Shown piece after piece: positions 1-7,267 of a stretch of 64,000 bases of DNA. How positions within the stretch are numbered: position 1 is the first letter of the stretch; every line of letters starts with the position of its first letter. A program made the position numbers and the translations under genes. The notes under the pieces were generated by a model that had not been told where the DNA came from, made no database searches, and saw nothing but the letters and a program-made list of their open reading frames with translations. Source of the DNA: Cloacibacterium normanense (GTDB taxonomy: Bacteria; Bacteroidota; Bacteroidia; Flavobacteriales; Weeksellaceae); NCBI RefSeq assembly GCF_003860565.1, contig NZ_CP034157.1:992001-1056000 (forward strand). The letters run 5' to 3'.

Positions 1-345
1 ACTTCAGAGAAAATTCTAGATGGAGTTACTAGAGATAGTTTCCTTCAACTAGCAAAACATAGAGGAATTGACGTAAAAGTAGAGCCGGTAGAAGTAGCTA
101 AAGTTCTAGAAGCGCATTCAAAAGAAGAGTTAATTGAAGTTTGGGGAGTAGGAACTGCTGTAGTAACTAGCGTTTTCAAAGCGATTGGTTACAAAGACCA
201 AAAATTAACTTTACCAGAACTTTCAGAAGAAGAAAGTTTCGCTTTAACTCTTAAAAAAGCATTGGTGGATATTCAAACCAATAAAGCTGAAGATCCTTTT
301 GGATGGAGAGTGAAAGTAGAAAAGCATATTTTAGAAACTGCTTAG
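1..345 (+). CDS. ilvE: Branched-chain amino acid aminotransferase, C-terminal part (5' end outside window)
   Basis: The window opens inside this gene; 114 C-terminal residues are visible before TAG at 343-345. The segment matches the end of class IV PLP-dependent aminotransferases: a substrate-side region with ILDGVTRDSFLQLAK, a GIDVKVEPV strand and a loop with EVWGVGTAVV that lies near the cofactor in the family. The enzyme interconverts Leu, Ile and Val with their 2-oxo acids in the cytoplasm, using glutamate/2-oxoglutarate. The PLP lysine would lie upstream, outside the window. A strong hairpin terminator follows directly. The assignment rests only on the C-terminal third, so another class IV aminotransferase (for example D-alanine aminotransferase) is possible but less likely. 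Confidence 0.8.
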   Translation, partial: TSEKILDGVTRDSFLQLAKHRGIDVKVEPVEVAKVLEAHSKEELIEVWGVGTAVVTSVFKAIGYKDQKLTLPELSEEESFALTLKKALVDIQTNKAEDPFGWRVKVEKHILETA

Positions 346-367
346 AAATAAGACTTTAAATATTTTA

Positions 368-395
368 AACCGAGGAAATCTTTTCTCGGTTTTTT
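368..395 (+). terminator. Rho-independent terminator after ilvE
   Basis: A 7-bp stem (AACCGAG/CTCGGTT) around a 10-base loop is followed by a run of T. It separates ilvE from the isomerase pair downstream. Confidence 0.8.
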
Positions 396-435
396 CGTTG
401 TTATTTATTGAGTAATTAGTATTTTCGCAGTCAAT

Positions 436-945
436 ATGAAAAAGGTAGTTTTCATTTCATTATTATCACTTTTGTCTTGTGTTAAAAATTCACCAGCTCA
501 TCCTCCAGTTGGTGGTGTTTTGTCACAAGAAGACTTAAATGTATCTAAAAATAGAGCAAAAAATCTCAATTTATTAGAAAGAAAACAAATTCAAGATTGG
601 ATAAATCAACAAGATAAAAAATTCTATTCTACAGGACTAAATTATTGGACGGATATTAGTGATTCTGAATCTAGAACTAAGAAAAAAGATGGTGAATTGG
701 TTTCGTATGAATATGATTTGTATGATTTTAACCAAGAAAAATTATATGAAAAGCCTAACCAAAATATAGATGCTCCATTAGGAAAATTCGAAGAATTAAA
801 AGCGGTAGAAGATGCGGTGCGTTATATGAAAAAAGGAGAACAAGCTACACTTTTAGTACCTTCAGTTCTGGCTTTTGGAACTTATGGCGATGATGAAAAA
901 ATTCCAAATGACATGCCATTAATCATTAAAATTAAAATTTTATAA
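436..945 (+). CDS. gldI: GldI-like FKBP peptidyl-prolyl isomerase lipoprotein
   Basis: A 169-residue protein. The N-terminus MKKVVFISLLSLLSC is a lipoprotein signal with the acylated Cys at about residue 15, so the protein should sit on a membrane facing the periplasm. The C-terminal half has FKBP features: a GEQATLLVPS strand, the AFGTYGDD loop and a terminal I-rich strand. Known biology: GldI is an FKBP-type lipoprotein needed for gliding and T9SS function in Flavobacterium, and homologues occur in non-gliding relatives. The domain is short and some FKBP active-site aromatics are not obvious, so isomerase activity may be weak. A second isomerase lipoprotein begins 9 bases downstream, so the two are probably co-transcribed. 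Confidence 0.7.
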   Translation: MKKVVFISLLSLLSCVKNSPAHPPVGGVLSQEDLNVSKNRAKNLNLLERKQIQDWINQQDKKFYSTGLNYWTDISDSESRTKKKDGELVSYEYDLYDFNQEKLYEKPNQNIDAPLGKFEELKAVEDAVRYMKKGEQATLLVPSVLAFGTYGDDEKIPNDMPLIIKIKIL

Positions 946-954
946 ATCCATAAA

Positions 955-2031
955 ATGAAAAAAATATTTTTATTAACTATTGCAATTATTACTTTAATTA
1001 ATTGTACTCCAATTTATAAAAAAATGAATATAGACAAAGATTTTTACAACGGTCTTCAAGACGGTGTGTATGCTAAAATGGAAACTTCTAAAGGCGAATT
1101 GATTATCCAATTTTTTGATCAAGATGCGCCAGTTACAGTAGCTAATTTCGTAGGTCTTGCACAAGGAACTATTGAAAATAAAGCAAAAGCAAAAGGAGTT
1201 CCTTATTATGATGGAATTGTTTTTCACAGAGTAATAAAAAACTTTATGATTCAAGGAGGTGATCCTCAAGGAACAGGAATGGGAGATCCTGGTTATAAGT
1301 TTGATGATGAGAAAAACGACCTAAAACACGAAGGAAAAGGTTATCTTTCTATGGCAAATTCTGGACCTAACACAAATGGTTCTCAGTTTTTTATCACAGA
1401 AGTTCCTACGCCTTGGTTAGACGGAAGACATACTATTTTTGGTAAAGTAATTAAAGGAGAAGATGTAATTGATACGATTGCTAATTCTGAAACCGGTGCT
1501 CAAGATAGACCAAAAGAAGAAATTAAAATTGTAAAAGTGACTGTTTTCACTAAAGGTGATGCTTACGAAAAATATGATGCTGCTAAAATCTTCAATGAAG
1601 GGAAAGCGAAAATCCAAGAAAACAACAAAGCTTACATCGCTAAACAAGAAGCAGAAGCTGCTAAAAAATTAGAAGATTTAAAAGCTGGAATGACTAAAAC
1701 TGCTTCTGGTTTACTATATAAAATCACAAAAACTAATCCAGAAGGTAAAGCTCCAAAAGCTGGAGACATGGTTTCTGTACACTACGCTGGTAAATTAACA
1801 AACGGACAAGAATTTGATAATTCTTTCAAAAGAGGTGAGCCAATTGAGATTCCAATCGGTGTTGGTCAAGTAATCAAAGGTTGGGATGAAGGAATCCAAC
1901 TTCTAAAAGAAGGAGAAGCGGCTACTTTATTGATTCCATCTGAATTAGGTTACGGAACAAGAGGAGCAGGAGGTGTAATTCCACCAAATGCTTGGCTAAT
2001 CTTCGATGTGGAATTGGTGAAAGTAAAATAA
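955..2031 (+). CDS. Cyclophilin-FKBP fusion peptidyl-prolyl isomerase lipoprotein
   Basis: A 358-residue two-domain foldase. The leader ends in LINC (Cys about 17), a lipobox. Residues ~37-198 are a cyclophilin: the catalytic-Arg motif VFHRVI, FMIQGGDPQGTG, NGSQFFIT and WLDGRHTIFG are all present. A charged, probably helical linker (~200-250) leads to an FKBP domain (~266-358) with VSVHYAGKL, FDNSF, VIKGWDEGI and the YGTRG loop. Both active sites look intact. It probably assists folding of exported proteins in the periplasm. It forms an operon with the GldI-like gene just upstream. Fusions of the two isomerase classes are known in Bacteroidota, so this is unusual in architecture but not new. 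Confidence 0.88.
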   Translation: MKKIFLLTIAIITLINCTPIYKKMNIDKDFYNGLQDGVYAKMETSKGELIIQFFDQDAPVTVANFVGLAQGTIENKAKAKGVPYYDGIVFHRVIKNFMIQGGDPQGTGMGDPGYKFDDEKNDLKHEGKGYLSMANSGPNTNGSQFFITEVPTPWLDGRHTIFGKVIKGEDVIDTIANSETGAQDRPKEEIKIVKVTVFTKGDAYEKYDAAKIFNEGKAKIQENNKAYIAKQEAEAAKKLEDLKAGMTKTASGLLYKITKTNPEGKAPKAGDMVSVHYAGKLTNGQEFDNSFKRGEPIEIPIGVGQVIKGWDEGIQLLKEGEAATLLIPSELGYGTRGAGGVIPPNAWLIFDVELVKVK

Positions 2032-2052
2032 TATTACTCCTAATATATTTAA

Positions 2053-2083
2053 GAAAAACGTGCTTTTTAGCGCGTTTTTTATT
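2053..2083 (+). terminator. Weak terminator after the isomerase operon
   Basis: A short GC-containing stem (AACGTGC with GCGCGTT, one G-T pair) is followed by six or more T. The stem is imperfect. Confidence 0.5.
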
Positions 2084-2110
2084 TTATTTATTAACTATTA
2101 TTGAAAAAAA

Positions 2111-2152
2111 TAGACAAAAGTCTTTTTATTTTAGACAAAAGTCTTATATTTG
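2111..2152 (+). promoter_or_regulatory. Promoter with paired operator for the RES-Xre operon
   Basis: Two identical 14-bp copies of TAGACAAAAGTCTT begin at 2111 and 2132, exactly 21 bp (two helical turns) apart. Each contains a dyad AGAC-AAAA-GTCT. The second copy runs into a perfect -7 box, TATATTTG (2145-2152), so a protein bound here would block RNA polymerase. By analogy with Xre/ParS antitoxins, the product of the next gene is the likely repressor. Confidence 0.72.
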
Positions 2153-2168
2153 TGTAAATATTTATGAG

Positions 2169-2648
2169 ATGAAAAAGAATAAATTTTATACGCAAGAAGA
2201 AAAAGAAGTGCAACTTGTACAAGAAACTACTGCTTTCTATGGTACTTCCGTAGGTTTTACTTCTATTGATGACAGAAGCGTCTTTGCTATTATAGATTCT
2301 ATTAATAAAGGTATTTCTTTTACTGCTTTTGAAAATATTATAAAAAAATACAGTTTTACGCTCCAAAATTGGGCGGAGTTTTTACATATTTCTAATAAAA
2401 CCTTATCTCGCTACCAAAAAGAATCAAAAACTTTTGATGCTTTACAGTCAGAGCGTATTATGCAAATAGAAATTTTACACAGTAAAGGCGAAGAAGTTTT
2501 CGGCAGTAGAGAGAATTTTTCTACTTGGCTAGAAACAGAAAACCTTGCTCTAGGAAACATTATACCAAGGGATTTACTTAAAAATTCTTTTGGCATAAAT
2601 TTATTAATGGATGAATTAGTTAGAATTGAGCATGGTGTTTTAGCTTAA
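2169..2648 (+). CDS. Xre/MbcA/ParS-type antitoxin of a RES toxin-antitoxin pair
   Basis: A 159-residue protein starting at the ATG that follows the promoter at 2145-2152; the open frame extends further upstream but would then include the promoter and operator. The middle region (~50-90) is helical and Xre-like. The last ~50 residues fit the DUF2384 toxin-binding domain: a FSTWLETEN helix, an ALGNIIPRDLL turn and the terminal helix LLMDELVRIEHGVLA. In this family the protein neutralises the RES toxin and represses its own operon. The toxin gene starts 13 bases downstream. The dyad pair upstream supports autoregulation. Confidence 0.85.
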   Translation: MKKNKFYTQEEKEVQLVQETTAFYGTSVGFTSIDDRSVFAIIDSINKGISFTAFENIIKKYSFTLQNWAEFLHISNKTLSRYQKESKTFDALQSERIMQIEILHSKGEEVFGSRENFSTWLETENLALGNIIPRDLLKNSFGINLLMDELVRIEHGVLA

Positions 2649-2661
2649 GATAGATACAGAA

Positions 2662-3114
2662 ATGATTGTTTTTAGACTTTCAAAAGCACAATTTGCCAAT
2701 GATTTATCTGGAAAAGGAGCTGAATTGGTTGGAGGAAGATGGAATAGTAGAGGAAATGCTATGCTGTATACTTCTCAAAGTATTGCGCTTTGTGTTACAG
2801 AAATTGCAGTTCACGTTCCACTTGGGATTTTACCAAAAGATTATCAATTGGTACATATTGAAGTTCCTGATGAAGATTTTTTAGAATTGAAAAGATTACC
2901 AAAAGGTTGGCAAACATTTCCGCACTCTAATTCTACTCAAATGTTAGGAGATAAATTTCTGAAAGAGCAGAAATTTTTGGTACTGAAAGTTCCTTCTGCG
3001 ACAGTTCAAGGTGAATTTAATTATTTGGTGAATCCGAGACATAAAAATTTTAATCAAATTAAAATTTTGAAAATAGAAAGTTTTAGTTTTGATGAAAGGC
3101 TGTTTAGAAGATGA
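2662..3114 (+). CDS. RES-domain toxin (NAD+-consuming)
   Basis: A 150-residue single RES domain of typical size. The family signature is clear: GGRWNSRG (Arg26, Trp27), the YTS motif (Tyr36), then ALCVTEIAVH with Glu47. Arg, Tyr and Glu line the NAD-binding pocket in characterised RES toxins, which deplete NAD+. It lies immediately after the Xre-family antitoxin, the usual order. No truncation is seen, so the pair is probably functional. Confidence 0.87.
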   Translation: MIVFRLSKAQFANDLSGKGAELVGGRWNSRGNAMLYTSQSIALCVTEIAVHVPLGILPKDYQLVHIEVPDEDFLELKRLPKGWQTFPHSNSTQMLGDKFLKEQKFLVLKVPSATVQGEFNYLVNPRHKNFNQIKILKIESFSFDERLFRR

Positions 3115-3825
3115 TTATTGATAAATACCTTCTTTATATTTTAAAATTTGAGTTTTAAAAGATTTTAATACTTTTTCATTACAATCGCCAGTTTTTGAAT
3201 TTTTACCAGTTAAGAATCTTTTCTCAATTTTTGTTCTTATTTTTAAATTTTTGAAACCATTTGTCTCTGATTTTTCAAAAGAAATATACCCTGTTTTTTC
3301 TTCAAATTCTCCATTGCAATTCAAATCCCATTCTCCATGATATTCATTTATCGGATAATCTAGAATTCTTTTAATACTGTCTTTTTTCTCATAAAATAAT
3401 AAAAAATTTTGACTTGAATATGGGTTTGGTTGGCTATTATTTCTAAAATTTAATCTAATACCAAAAGCCTTTAAGTTTTGTTTGATTAAATAATTTGCTG
3501 TGTCAATTTCTGTTGAAGTTAAAGCTATTGCATCAGATGATATAGAGTTTATATCAATATATTTTTTTAAAATTTTTCCATTAATATCACAAATTATAAT
3601 TATTAAATTGTAGTTAATAAGTCCAATGTTTTGATTATTAATGATTGGTAAACATAAAATATAATTTGCTGAATTTGGTATTTTTTTTTCAGAATAAACA
3701 GTTTCATCAAAATTTTCAATTTTAATTTTTAATGATTTTAGAACATTTTCTTTTCTTTGATTTTCTTGAGAATAACAAATTATTGATATAAAATATATTG
3801 CGAAGATGAAAATTTTTCTTAATAT
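3115..3825 (-). CDS. Hypothetical exported protein without a normal start codon
   Basis: The minus strand is open for about 236 codons from an in-frame stop (3835-3837) to TAA at 3115-3117. The predicted start reads like a signal peptide (LRKIFIFAIYFISIICYSQ), followed by a soluble domain with Asp/Asn-rich turns and, near the end, a CNGEFEEKTGYISF segment. However, no ATG or GTG exists in frame, and the only TTG is at 3322-3324, near the C-terminus. The best N-terminal candidate is ATA at 3823-3825. This could be a gene whose ATG mutated to ATA, a rare ATA start, or a sequencing error. I do not recognise the family. The coordinates use the ATA; the strand and reading frame are firmer than the start. 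Confidence 0.55.
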   Translation of the reverse strand: MLRKIFIFAIYFISIICYSQENQRKENVLKSLKIKIENFDETVYSEKKIPNSANYILCLPIINNQNIGLINYNLIIIICDINGKILKKYIDINSISSDAIALTSTEIDTANYLIKQNLKAFGIRLNFRNNSQPNPYSSQNFLLFYEKKDSIKRILDYPINEYHGEWDLNCNGEFEEKTGYISFEKSETNGFKNLKIRTKIEKRFLTGKNSKTGDCNEKVLKSFKTQILKYKEGIYQ

Positions 3826-3888
3826 TTGGCGAGATTAATTTTTTTAAAATTTAAAAATGAATAACTTCGCTGAAATTACAAAATTTCT

Positions 3889-4986
3889 ATGATTTTAAAA
3901 GAATTTACTTCAGAATTAGATAAACTATTTTCGCTGAAACAAGCTGAAGATTTTGATAATGTAGGTTTGCTTTGTGGTAATCCTGCCAGAGAAGTTTCGG
4001 GTGTTTTGGTTTGTCATGATGCGCTAGAAAACGTTGTAGATGAGGCTATTTCGAAGAATTGTAATGTGATTGTAACGTTTCACCCTATTATTTTTTCTGG
4101 GTTAAAATCCATCACTGGCAAAAACTATGTAGAACGCGCAGTTCTAAAAGCCATCGAAAATAAAATTGCGATTTACGCGATTCACACAGCTTTTGATAAT
4201 GATTATTTCGGGGTGAATTATAGAATTTGTAATGAATTAGGCTTGAAAAATCAAAAAATTCTGATGCCAAAGTCAGAAAATCTTTTGCAATTGGTAGTTT
4301 ATGTTCCGTCTGATTATTCAGAGAAGGTGAAAAATGCTTTATTTGAAGCAGGTGCAGGAAATATTGGTTTCTATGATGAATGCAGTTTTTCGGTGAAAGG
4401 AAATGGAACTTTCAGACCGATTGAAGGTTCTAATCCATTTTTGGGAACTTATAATGTGAGAGAAAATGCTGATGAAGAAATGATTTCTGTGATTTTTGAA
4501 GGTTTCAAAAAGAATCAGATTTTGTCTGCGATGAAATCTGCACATCCATATGAAGAAGTGGCGTATCAACTTTATGCTTTAGAAAATGATAATCAATACG
4601 TTGGCTTAGGAAGATACGGAGAATTAGAACAAGAAATGGCAGAAAAAGATTTCTTAAAATTCGTGAAAGAAAAATTCAATTTAGAAGTGATTCGTCATTC
4701 GGAGTTTTTGAATAAAAAAATCAAAAAAGTAGGCGTTTTAGGTGGAAGTGGAGCAAGTGGAATTTCGGCAGCAAAAGCTTCTGGATGTGATGCTTACTTA
4801 ACGGGAGATGTAAAATACCACGATTTTTTCCAAAGCGAAAACCAAATGATCATCTGTGATATAGGACATTTCGAGTCAGAACAATTTGTTGCTGAGCAAT
4901 TAGTTGAGATTTTGTCGGAAAAATTTCCTACATTTGCATTCTCAAAATCCACAGAAAAAACCAACCCTGTAAATTATTTCTTTTAA
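3889..4986 (+). CDS. NIF3/YqfO-family dinuclear metal-centre protein
   Basis: A 365-residue protein of the long NIF3 form (YqfO type). The N-terminal half carries DNVGLLCGN and the metal-ligand motif TFHPIIFSGL. The C-terminal half carries GGSGASGIS, TGDVKYHDF and GHFESEQF, which supply the other ligands. Residues ~130-230 form the extra domain inserted between the halves (LQLVVYVPSDY ... SAHPYEEVAYQLY), related to the PII/CutA fold. Family members form toroidal hexamers with two metals per subunit; their biochemical role is still unclear. The next gene starts 3 bases downstream, an association common in Bacteroidota. Confidence 0.85.
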   Translation: MILKEFTSELDKLFSLKQAEDFDNVGLLCGNPAREVSGVLVCHDALENVVDEAISKNCNVIVTFHPIIFSGLKSITGKNYVERAVLKAIENKIAIYAIHTAFDNDYFGVNYRICNELGLKNQKILMPKSENLLQLVVYVPSDYSEKVKNALFEAGAGNIGFYDECSFSVKGNGTFRPIEGSNPFLGTYNVRENADEEMISVIFEGFKKNQILSAMKSAHPYEEVAYQLYALENDNQYVGLGRYGELEQEMAEKDFLKFVKEKFNLEVIRHSEFLNKKIKKVGVLGGSGASGISAAKASGCDAYLTGDVKYHDFFQSENQMIICDIGHFESEQFVAEQLVEILSEKFPTFAFSKSTEKTNPVNYFF

Positions 4987-4989
4987 GAT

Positions 4990-5769
4990 ATGGCAAAAAA
5001 AACTGTAGAAATTTCAGTAGAAGAAAAATTAAGAGCCCTTTATGATTTACAAATCATAGACTCTAGATTAGACGAAATCCGCAATACAAGAGGTGAATTA
5101 CCAATTGAGGTAGAAGATTTAGAAATCGAAATCGAAGGTCTTAACAAGAGAGCACAAAAATTCGAAAACGAAATTAAAGACTTAAATGATGACATTAATA
5201 ACAAAAAAGAAGTTATTAATCATTCTAAATCTTTGATGGAGAAATATAAATCTCAACAAGACAACGTAAGAAATAATAAAGAATTCGAAGCGCTTGCTAA
5301 AGAAATAGAATTTCAGGATTTAGAAGTTCAGTTGGCTGAAAAGAAAATCAAAGAATTTACTGCAAAAATCGCTCACAAAAATGAACTTTTAGATGAGTTG
5401 AAAGGTAAAATCGGAGAGCTAGAAAATCACTTAAACTTCAAGAAAAACGAACTTGATGCTTTAATTTCTGAAACTCAAAAAGAAGAAGATTATTTATTAG
5501 AAAAATCTAAAGAATTTGCAGAAAAAATAGACGAAAGACTATTAGCTTCTTACAAAAGAATTAGAAATAATTCTGGAAACGGATTAGCAGTAGTAGGTCT
5601 AGAAAGAGGTGCGCCAAAAGGTTCATTCTTTACCATTCCGCCACAGAAACAAATGGAAATCGCTCAGCGTAAGAAAATTATCATCGATGAGCATTCTGGT
5701 AAAATCTTGGTAGACGATGAGTTGGTAATGGAAGAGAACGAAAAAATGGCTTCTATCATTAAATTCTAA
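4990..5769 (+). CDS. Coiled-coil protein of the C4 zinc-ribbon family (DUF164), cysteine-free
   Basis: A 259-residue protein. Residues ~10-190 are a long antiparallel coiled coil rich in E, K, L and N. The last ~60 residues align with the zinc ribbon of DUF164 proteins (an ERGA-x-x-G segment, then IPPQKQMEIAQRKKIIIDEH and SGKILVDDEL). In the family, two CxxC-type pairs in this region bind zinc; here the positions read APKGS and DEHSGK, and the whole protein has no cysteine. The fold may persist without metal. It is probably co-transcribed with the NIF3-like gene, which ends 3 bases upstream. Function is unknown; family members are suggested to act in RNA or DNA transactions. Confidence 0.8.
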   Translation: MAKKTVEISVEEKLRALYDLQIIDSRLDEIRNTRGELPIEVEDLEIEIEGLNKRAQKFENEIKDLNDDINNKKEVINHSKSLMEKYKSQQDNVRNNKEFEALAKEIEFQDLEVQLAEKKIKEFTAKIAHKNELLDELKGKIGELENHLNFKKNELDALISETQKEEDYLLEKSKEFAEKIDERLLASYKRIRNNSGNGLAVVGLERGAPKGSFFTIPPQKQMEIAQRKKIIIDEHSGKILVDDELVMEENEKMASIIKF

Positions 5770-5787
5770 AAATGTTAAATCAATATA

Positions 5788-5817
5788 AATTCCGTTCTTT
5801 TTGAGCGGAATTTTTTA
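5788..5817 (+). terminator. Terminator after the NIF3/DUF164 operon
   Basis: A 10-bp stem (AATTCCGTTC/GAGCGGAATT, one G-T pair) is followed by a T run. The T run merges with the next gene's promoter box. Confidence 0.85.
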
Positions 5818-5823
5818 TTTTTG
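5816..5823 (+). promoter_or_regulatory. -7 promoter box TATTTTTG
   Basis: An exact TAnnTTTG match that overlaps the T tract of the preceding terminator. It rules out the in-frame TTG at 5821 as a start codon and supports the ATG at 5839. Confidence 0.55.
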
Positions 5824-5838
5824 CCTAAAACTGATGAT

Positions 5839-6318
5839 ATGAAAGAATTTGCGAATGCCAAAATGGATAAATGGACTTTGTTTTACACCATTTTATACAT
5901 TTTTTTCTCTATTGGAATGGTGGTTTTCATGTTCGAAACAGAAGAATCTAAATTCCCAATAATTTTGGTGGGCAGTATTCTCTCAGGAGCTTTTATTTTT
6001 ACTTATTTCATGATTCCCAAAATCAGTTTGAGTGAAAATGCAATCCATGTAAAAAATGCTTTTGTTAATTTTAAAATTTCAATTCAAGATATTTCTTATG
6101 TTGAAAAAGTAGAAAAACTAGGATTAAACATCAGAACATTTGGAGCAGGAGGCGTTTTTGGTTATTTTGGCTATTTTAATGGCAATGATGTTTGGTACGT
6201 AACCAATATTTATAAAAAAGTAAAAATTACCATGAAATCTGGGAAAATCTATATGTTTTCACCAGAAAATACAGAAGATTTTATTCAACAAATCACAAAC
6301 CTAAAATCTAAAATTTAA
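5839..6318 (+). CDS. Small membrane protein with PH-like domain
   Basis: A 159-residue protein starting at ATG 5839 (MKEFANAKMDKWTLFY). Two closely spaced hydrophobic segments (about residues 14-32 and 40-60) form a hairpin in the membrane. A cytoplasmic beta-rich domain follows, with the pattern of bacterial PH-like domains: strands ISLSENAIHVKNAF and VNFKISIQDISYVEKV, a glycine-rich FGAGGVFGYFGYF turn, and KVKITMKSGKIYMFSP before a terminal helix. I cannot assign a specific role. kdsA follows 7 bases downstream, so the two are probably co-transcribed. Confidence 0.65.
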   Translation: MKEFANAKMDKWTLFYTILYIFFSIGMVVFMFETEESKFPIILVGSILSGAFIFTYFMIPKISLSENAIHVKNAFVNFKISIQDISYVEKVEKLGLNIRTFGAGGVFGYFGYFNGNDVWYVTNIYKKVKITMKSGKIYMFSPENTEDFIQQITNLKSKI

Positions 6319-6325
6319 AGTTATA

Positions 6326-7138
6326 ATGATACAATTACTTGATAAAATTCATCACAAAGATTCTAAAAATTTCTTTTTAATTGCTGGCCCTTGCGCTATT
6401 GAAGGCGAAGAAATGGCATTTGAAATTGCCGAAAAAATTGTTAATCTTTCAGATAAATATAAAATTCCTTACATTTTTAAAGGAAGTTTTAAAAAAGCCA
6501 ACAGAAGCAGAGTAGACAGTTTCACAGGAATTGGTGACGAAAAAGCTTTAGAAATTATCAAAAAAGTAGGAGAGCATTTTAATATTCCTACTACTACAGA
6601 TATTCACGAAAACGCTCATGCAGAACTCGCAGCTTCTTATGGAGTAGATGTTTTGCAAATTCCCGCGTTTTTGGTTCGTCAGACAGACTTGGTAGTAGCT
6701 GCAGCAAAAACTGGGAAAGCCGTAACTTTGAAAAAAGGACAATTTCTTTCACCAGAATCTATGAAATTTGCGGTACAAAAAGTATTAGATTCAGGAAATG
6801 ATAAAGTAGCGATTATCGAGAGAGGAAATTCTTTCGGATATACAGATTTGGTAGTAGATTTCAGAGGAATTCCTACCATGCAACATTATGCGCCAGTGAT
6901 TTTGGACGTTACGCACTCTCTTCAACAGCCTAATCAAAATTCAGGAGTAACAGGAGGAAGACCAGAATTGATAGAAACCATTGCCAAAGCTGGAATTGCA
7001 GTAGGAACAGACGGAATTTTCATTGAAACACATCCAGATCCTTCTTGTGCAAAATCAGACGGAGCGAATATGCTAAAACTGGATTTGCTCGATGATTTAT
7101 TAGGAAAACTAACTCGAGTAAGAGAAGCAATCTTATAA
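6326..7138 (+). CDS. kdsA: 3-deoxy-8-phosphooctulonate (Kdo-8-P) synthase
   Basis: A 270-residue enzyme of normal length that condenses PEP with D-arabinose 5-phosphate to Kdo-8-phosphate, the committed step toward the lipopolysaccharide inner-core sugar Kdo. Clear motifs: AGPCAIEGEE, KGSFKKANRSR, TTDIHE, IPAFLVRQTDL, TLKKGQF, FGYTDLVVDFRGIP and ETHPDPSCAKSDG. Cys23 in AGPCAIE is the metal ligand of the metal-dependent KdsA class (the metal-independent class has Asn there), so a divalent metal is expected. The partner arabinose-5-phosphate isomerase lies in this window at 12640-13599. Confidence 0.96.
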   Translation: MIQLLDKIHHKDSKNFFLIAGPCAIEGEEMAFEIAEKIVNLSDKYKIPYIFKGSFKKANRSRVDSFTGIGDEKALEIIKKVGEHFNIPTTTDIHENAHAELAASYGVDVLQIPAFLVRQTDLVVAAAKTGKAVTLKKGQFLSPESMKFAVQKVLDSGNDKVAIIERGNSFGYTDLVVDFRGIPTMQHYAPVILDVTHSLQQPNQNSGVTGGRPELIETIAKAGIAVGTDGIFIETHPDPSCAKSDGANMLKLDLLDDLLGKLTRVREAIL

Positions 7139-7143
7139 TATTG

Positions 7144-7169
7144 AACCAAGCAAAAATGCTTGGTTTTTT
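7144..7169 (+). terminator. Terminator after kdsA
   Basis: A perfect 9-bp stem (AACCAAGCA/TGCTTGGTT) with an AAAA loop is followed by a T run. Confidence 0.9.
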
Positions 7170-7267
7170 CTTTTGAAAAACACAAAAAATTCTTAAAATT
7201 TACCATTGAAATAATTCTTTATCAATTTGATTAAATTTTATAAATTTATCCTTTAAAATATAACCTT

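Noticed and set aside
1992-2168. N-terminal extension of the Xre antitoxin
   Set aside because: The upstream in-frame codons cover the end of the isomerase gene, the terminator, operators and promoter; ATG 2169 is the sensible start.
2666-2884. 72-codon ORF overlapping the RES toxin in another frame
   Set aside because: It lies entirely within the clear RES-domain gene and its product shows no domain.
5821-5838. TTG start for the PH-like membrane protein
   Set aside because: This TTG is part of the TATTTTTG promoter box; the ATG at 5839 follows.
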